DNA of 46,198 bases from Syncephalis plumigaleata (Eukaryota; Zoopagomycota; Zoopagomycetes; Zoopagales; Piptocephalidaceae): the NCBI GenBank assembly GCA_025201365.1, contig JAIXMF010000072.1:1-46198 (forward strand). Reading direction: 5' to 3'. Positions 41,361 to 46,198 of this stretch are shown piece by piece (the first letter of the stretch is position 1; the number at the start of each line of letters is the position of its first letter). The notes beneath the pieces are model-generated. The model did not search any database. It saw nothing but the letters and a program-made list of their open reading frames with translations, and was not told the origin of the DNA. Position numbers and translations under genes: made by a program.

Positions 41361-42791
41361 ATGACACAAGAAGAAAACAGCATGATATGGTCGCAGTTTG
41401 CGCCGATTTACTTGACATTCGCCAGTATCTGGCTACTAATACTTTTAATGACATCAATTTTGATTATACAACTTCGCAAGTTGCCGGAGATTCAGCATCG
41501 GTCTGTTTGGATGGCTCTGCTTAGTAATGTGGTCTGCGCCACCATGGTCTTGCATTTCACGCTTGATCTATCGACTCTCGTGGGCTATCCGTGTGCATTC
41601 GTCCTATGGCTTCCCTCGATCATTTATCCGTTATGGGTGAATATCGCATGGTGTCGTGGTGTAAAACTGATCGAACTCTACCATTCCAACAAGGCCGCCC
41701 TAGACACTGCGGCTTATGACAACGTCGGCTGCTCCACATTTCCGAACAATCGCAGTCATGTATCGCTAAAACAATCAATGCCTCTAGTGACGGATGCAGG
41801 ATCGAACGGATGGCAAACTAGATTTGTTATGCGATATCATTATTTATTTACGGATCGTGCCCTATTTATCACCATACTCATTATCTTGGTCGTGTGTACG
41901 TTGTCCACATTGTTGGTGTACATCCATACGGACATCTACACCATGGCCAGTAGCATAAATTGCGACGGACGATGGGAACTCTTGCCAATGTACACAATCT
42001 TAGGTATTGGTATCCTAATGATTATCGTCACACTACTACCACTGCTCAAGGGTGTTGACGATGCCTATGGCCTGCGCACTGAGCTTGTTATCCTACTAAG
42101 CATCGGTATTGGTGCATTTCTCATTTCCATATCGCTCGATATACTACCATCGGAACTGATGCCGAATTGGTTTAACGCTGTGCGGGCTGGCCTCATTAGC
42201 ATGCTAGCCATGTGTATTATCCAATTCCTCACGGTTATCCTGCCCGTAATACGAACGTGGTGGTGGTGGAGGAAACGAGACAATGAGGCCGAACATAGAC
42301 GCACAGCCACTATGTCGACCGTTTATCTCGACACGCTGTGCGGCGACTCCGTTTGGATGGCTAATCTACGCCAGTTCTCGGTTAAGGAATTCTCGGCGGG
42401 CAATGTACTATTCCTCGAACGATACGCGCGATTCCACAATCGATTCCTATGCGATCAAAAGACGGCCATCTGCGACTTTGCCGCAATTCTAACTGAGCTC
42501 GAGATCATTTATGACAACTTCTTTTCGTCCAGGGCGAATGTGCGTATTGACATTTCGGAGGAGACACGCCACGAGCTGGATCGTCAATTCATGACACGTC
42601 AACTTGATACTAGTGTTTTCGAGCGCGCTTACCAGGAGGTTTGGCATGCCGTCGCCCTACGTACAATACCGCGCTATCAACAACATATATCGGCGACAAA
42701 TGATATCGCCCTATCTAGATTACGAGGAGCATGCGACTTGATCGAATGTAACTGTGCAGACAACGTTAGTACGGGTCACTGCCACAACTAA
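41361..42791 (+). CDS. seven-transmembrane protein with C-terminal RGS domain
   Basis: An intronless frame of 476 residues. Seven hydrophobic segments lie at about 14-36, 48-68, 74-96, 165-188, 207-229, 239-261 and 274-297. They are followed by a basic/Trp-rich junction (RTWWWWRKR) and an RGS domain from ~337 to 442 (FSVKEFSAGNVLFLERYARF, IYDNFF, LDTSVFERAYQEVW, IPRYQQH). RGS domains speed GTP hydrolysis by G-alpha subunits. Fungal 7TM-RGS proteins form a putative receptor class (GprK-like), so this probably couples a membrane signal to G-protein shut-off. A Cys-rich tail (CDLIECNCADN) could be lipidated or structural. The loop between helices 3 and 4 is long and polar. Confidence 0.88.
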   Translation: MTQEENSMIWSQFAPIYLTFASIWLLILLMTSILIIQLRKLPEIQHRSVWMALLSNVVCATMVLHFTLDLSTLVGYPCAFVLWLPSIIYPLWVNIAWCRGVKLIELYHSNKAALDTAAYDNVGCSTFPNNRSHVSLKQSMPLVTDAGSNGWQTRFVMRYHYLFTDRALFITILIILVVCTLSTLLVYIHTDIYTMASSINCDGRWELLPMYTILGIGILMIIVTLLPLLKGVDDAYGLRTELVILLSIGIGAFLISISLDILPSELMPNWFNAVRAGLISMLAMCIIQFLTVILPVIRTWWWWRKRDNEAEHRRTATMSTVYLDTLCGDSVWMANLRQFSVKEFSAGNVLFLERYARFHNRFLCDQKTAICDFAAILTELEIIYDNFFSSRANVRIDISEETRHELDRQFMTRQLDTSVFERAYQEVWHAVALRTIPRYQQHISATNDIALSRLRGACDLIECNCADNVSTGHCHN

Positions 42792-43057
42792 TATATACAT
42801 TGCTCACTATTTTCCCCTATTATTGAGCCTCCTTCTATATTATCATATATACCATTATATCCATTAATAACAACTCTAAACTGTAATAAACTATTACATG
42901 ATACAGCTAGACAATGCAATCCACATGAGCCGATCCTTATTTATACTGTAGTAGTAATACAAGTTATATGAGCTAATAACAATTATATTGCCATGTTTAT
43001 ATATGTGCTTAGGAAATGATGGAGAATCAGTTGAATGTCAATCGATGAACGAATAAA

Positions 43058-44874
43058 CTACAATTTCGCCGAAACCTTCTTCTCGTCATTAGCTTGGCTG
43101 CGTAGTAGTTTACGCAGAATCTTTCCCGAAGGTGATCTCGGAACCACGTCCAAGAATTCTACACCACCTCGCAGTTGCTTGTGTGGTGCAACACGCTTCG
43201 CTACATAGTCTGCCACCTCGCTTGCTGTAATGCTGCCTATATGGGTCGCCTTAAGCGCAACATACGCTTTTGGCAATTCAGTGGCTAATTCCTCGCTCAC
43301 CACGGGAATTACAGCTGCATCAGCTATTGCCTCGTGGGTTTGCAGGATAGCCTCCAGTTCAGCCGGCGGCACCTGGTATCCCTTATACTTTATCAACTCC
43401 TTTATACGATCCACGATGTAAAAGTCGCCGATCTCATCGACTTGCACAACATCGCCTGTGTGAAGGAAACCATCAGCATCGATCATGTTCCTGGTTGCTT
43501 CGGGATTGTTCAAGTAGCCCTTCATTATATTAGGACCTTTGACACACAATTCACCGGTACCATTACCAGATACTTCTATAGTTCATTAAGTAAATAAAAC
43601 GTATATATGCAGTTTGTATTAATTATTGTGCTTATATCATGTTCGCTCTCATGATCATCCTACGTACCATTTCCATTCTCGTCGATGACCTTAGCAATGA
43701 TGTTCGGCAATAATTTACCAACACTGCCGTCGGCCACTCGATTGGCCGGTTGTGCCACAATAATCGGTGATGTCTCGCTCATTCCGCTGGCCTGTCGAAT
43801 AATGGTATTAAGACGAAGTCTGACTGTAGCAGCCAACTCCGCTCCCAATGGTGCCGCACCACTAATCACCTCCCGCAGACTTGAAATGTCGTGCTTATCC
43901 ACTAGCGGATCCTTGGCGAGTGCCAAACAAACAGGCGGTGCCACATAGGCGATAGTGATCTTGTACCTTTCAATATGCTGTAGGAAGGTATCAAACTGGA
44001 ATCGACGCATTACCACCACAGGCGCACGTCGATGAATGGATATGTGGACTAGCACGGTAAGACCGTAGATATGATAGAACGGTAGGAATCCCGCAACGAC
44101 ATCATTCGATGGAAGTCGACTCCAGTGCTCATTCTCGAATGCCGAGAACTGAAATATATTGGCCAGAATATTCTTGTGTGTAAGCTCGACACCTTTCGGG
44201 TTTCCCGTTGTGCCCGAGGAATAACACAGATAGGCCGTTTGATGATTCGCATCATGTGCGGTGAGATAAACGGGCTCCACCTCCGATGAGGTTCCCAAGA
44301 ATGAATAAACGGTGTGGTAGCCTTGATGGCGTCGTGCACGCGCTGACTCGTCGATAATGCCCGTCACAATAATATGCTGGCGTGGGATGCCAACCTTGTT
44401 TGCTGCTTCCACCGCAGTATCAAGTGCTTCGTAATCCGCCACCAAAAACGAGGCTGATGAGTCTTTTAGCTGGAATGCTAGTTCATTAGCAGTATAGGCA
44501 GCATTAGCAGTTGTTACCGCAAGTCCAGCAGCCAATGCACCGAATGTCACCACTGGATAATCTATCTGAATTGATGCAAGCCATATGGATGTTAATACGA
44601 ATTGTCAGTCATCAATCGGATTTACACGTACCGAGTTTGGCGAGTACAAGGCTAATACTTGACCGCGCTTTGCGTTAAATGTCGATTGTAGAGCACCGGC
44701 AAATCGTTTTGTCAATTGGCGTAATCCACTAAAGGTATGGCCAATACCCGTGGTGCCATCAATAAATAGTGGCTTATCATCTGTAGTGGGATTAATCGGT
44801 TTCTCCTCGAATAAAACATGATAGATATTCTGTTCAGGAATGTGGATATCAGGAATAGGTGAATGGTAAACCAT
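43058..44874 (-). CDS. 4-coumarate-CoA-ligase-like peroxisomal acyl-CoA synthetase
   Basis: Three exons (44874-44632, 44565-43668 and 43575-43058) encode 552 residues, the usual size. The AMP-binding P-loop is YSSGTTGNPKG (~196-206), then ASGMSETSP, GELCVKGPNIMKGYL, HTGDVVQVDEIGDFYIVDRIKELIKYKGYQVPPAELE and the C-terminal lysine motif PRSPSGKILRKLLR. These define the ANL superfamily: the enzyme activates a carboxylate with ATP and loads it on CoA. The last three residues are AKL, a peroxisomal targeting signal (PTS1), so a fatty or aromatic acid substrate for peroxisomal beta-oxidation is likely (inference). The start is the Met of MVYHSPIPDI, since the upstream frame lacks another ATG. The gene converges on the 7TM-RGS gene. 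Confidence 0.92.
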
Positions 44875-46198
44875 GATGTGTGATGTGTGGATATTGATGT
44901 CAATAGAATAAACAATAGAACAAGAGATGTTGATTGATAATATTGATGACAATGAATGTAGATGAACGGTTATTTATAGCCGGACAAAGGTGAGATTTCC
45001 AAGTACACGTATGATATGACGTGCTCGGCGGGGATAACCATTTATTGAAATTCAGTCTATGAAATCACGTTAACGCTCCAAAAGAAAAAGCATCTCGGAG
45101 TTACGCCAGTCACACACACATATACGCATAAACACACGTATACGCGTGCCCCATTCAATGAGTGTGTGCTACATTTCCCCAACTTGTCTGTGCCTAATCA
45201 ATGGGAAGTCAAGGGAAAAGGCCAGACAACAACTACTACTACTACTACTGATAATCATACCGTTAAGCCGAACATTTGTCGTTGTGGTAATACGCGTAAC
45301 TGCTGCAGTGCCACAATAATGCTTTATATCTCTTTCTTGATATCGACCATATGGTTATGGTACAAGTTTGCATATAAATAAATAAAATGCATGCCTCGTA
45401 TCCACCTTTTTACTGATAGTACAATGGCAAATCATTGTCTAGTAGAGTCGACGATCATCAAGTCTATCAAACAACAACAGCTGCAGTGGCAGCAATAGAG
45501 TGTGTCTGTTGCACGCTGTTCTTTCCCGCATATCATCCAAGGCACTCGACGCTTGTTTAGAACCTAACCAAGATAACATGAATTGTTTATTAGTTCAAAA
45601 TGATATGCCACTGTTTCACTATTGGGAATTGTAATGGATCGCAGTTAGCATGACTAGCCTAATAGTGCAACAGTACAAGACCACGCATGTAAGTAATACA
45701 TCCTCCATCATTGCTGTTTGTCATGCGAGATGCTCATCCTTTGCAGTAGCAGATTTGACAATCGTTCATATACATATATATGTACATATATTAAATAAGC
45801 GATGAAAATATAAGCACACAAACAAAGTGGTGTATATATATATATAATTTGTAGCTCTATTATTAGCAAAGAGTTTAATAATGGAATAACAACGCGTAAT
45901 ACTCGTCACACTAGTGCGTAACAATCAAATTGCACGTCTTGTTATCCGGCCATTGAACGCCTTTGTCTTGATGTGGCCAATTATATTCCCAGATTAGTGG
46001 CTTTTGCTCCTTTGCGCTCCTTACCATCATTGTGCACATCCCTGCATCTCAATGTGAGCGCTCTATGTTTGTCATAATTGTCGCTCGTTGTCGTTGTAAA
46101 CTAGGTAGCACACACACGCACACACATACGTATGCCATAGTTATATCCTATTTTATAACAGTCTACATAAGTAATAAAAATGAACAACTAGCTCCTAA
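44875..46198. other. upstream of the acyl-CoA synthetase gene; no further gene supported
   Basis: The start of this region is the synthetase promoter side. Beyond it the sequence is AT-rich with CA and TA repeats (about 45110-45150, 45770-45795 and 45830-45845). A tiny ATG frame at 45650-45688 followed by a good GTAAGT donor could be a first exon, but every acceptor downstream leads to an early stop. I see no gene here. Confidence 0.55.

Noticed and set aside
45650-45740. Possible first exon with a strong GTAAGT donor near the right edge
   Set aside because: All acceptors before the window end lead to stops within a few codons in the required phase.
1-46198. CRISPR arrays, rRNA, tRNA genes, bacterial operons
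   Set aside because: No spaced direct repeats, no convincing tRNA A/B box pair and no rRNA sequence were found; B-box-like strings fell inside coding exons. Spliced genes rule out a bacterial source.

Overview
This window is eukaryotic nuclear DNA, most likely from an intron-dense fungus, perhaps an early-diverging lineage (inference). The genes are interrupted by many very short GT-AG introns of about 40-90 bp, plus a few GC-AG introns. They include fungal-type families: a Ran1/Pat1-like kinase, a 7TM protein with a C-terminal RGS domain, and a small DUF2423 nucleolar protein. Exon models below were built by hand from splice signals, reading-frame continuity and family alignment recalled from knowledge; no search was run.

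Layout. 1-5516 is gene-poor and rich in simple repeats. A minus-strand Notchless/RSA4 ribosome-assembly WD40 gene (5517-7657) and a minus-strand Ran1-like kinase (9323-11295) follow, each next to purine-rich spacers. After a second gene-poor stretch (11296-16611) come an unrecognised plus-strand gene (16612-17243), a convergent DUF2423 gene (17389-17850), and divergently a UBP14/USP5-type deubiquitinase of 15 exons (18309-21582).

The centre of the window is mobile. An apparently young Ty3/gypsy retrotransposon (22641-28391; two 400-bp LTRs with no difference seen; TATA target duplication) abuts or interrupts the left tip of a second element. That second element (28396-31626) is bounded by a 15-bp perfect inverted repeat that extends to 26/31 matches. 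It carries one two-exon gene for a 718-aa Fanzor protein, the eukaryotic relative of TnpB/Cas12 RNA-guided nucleases, with D399, E575 and D661 as the likely RuvC residues. Two tandem hairpins begin three bases after the Fanzor stop codon and are candidates for its guide-RNA scaffold. The right end of this element lies about 140 bp upstream of the start codon of MSH2 (31768-36280, 30 exons).

The right part holds an F-box gene (36398-38059), a membrane-anchored MINPP-like histidine phosphatase with degenerate catalytic motifs (38193-40140, minus), a 7TM-RGS protein (41361-42791), and a peroxisome-targeted 4-coumarate-CoA-ligase-like acyl-CoA synthetase (43058-44874, minus). The remainder to 46198 shows no gene I can support. 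The host genes are unrelated housekeeping or signalling genes. The functional unit of interest is the Fanzor element with its inverted repeats and putative guide RNA.
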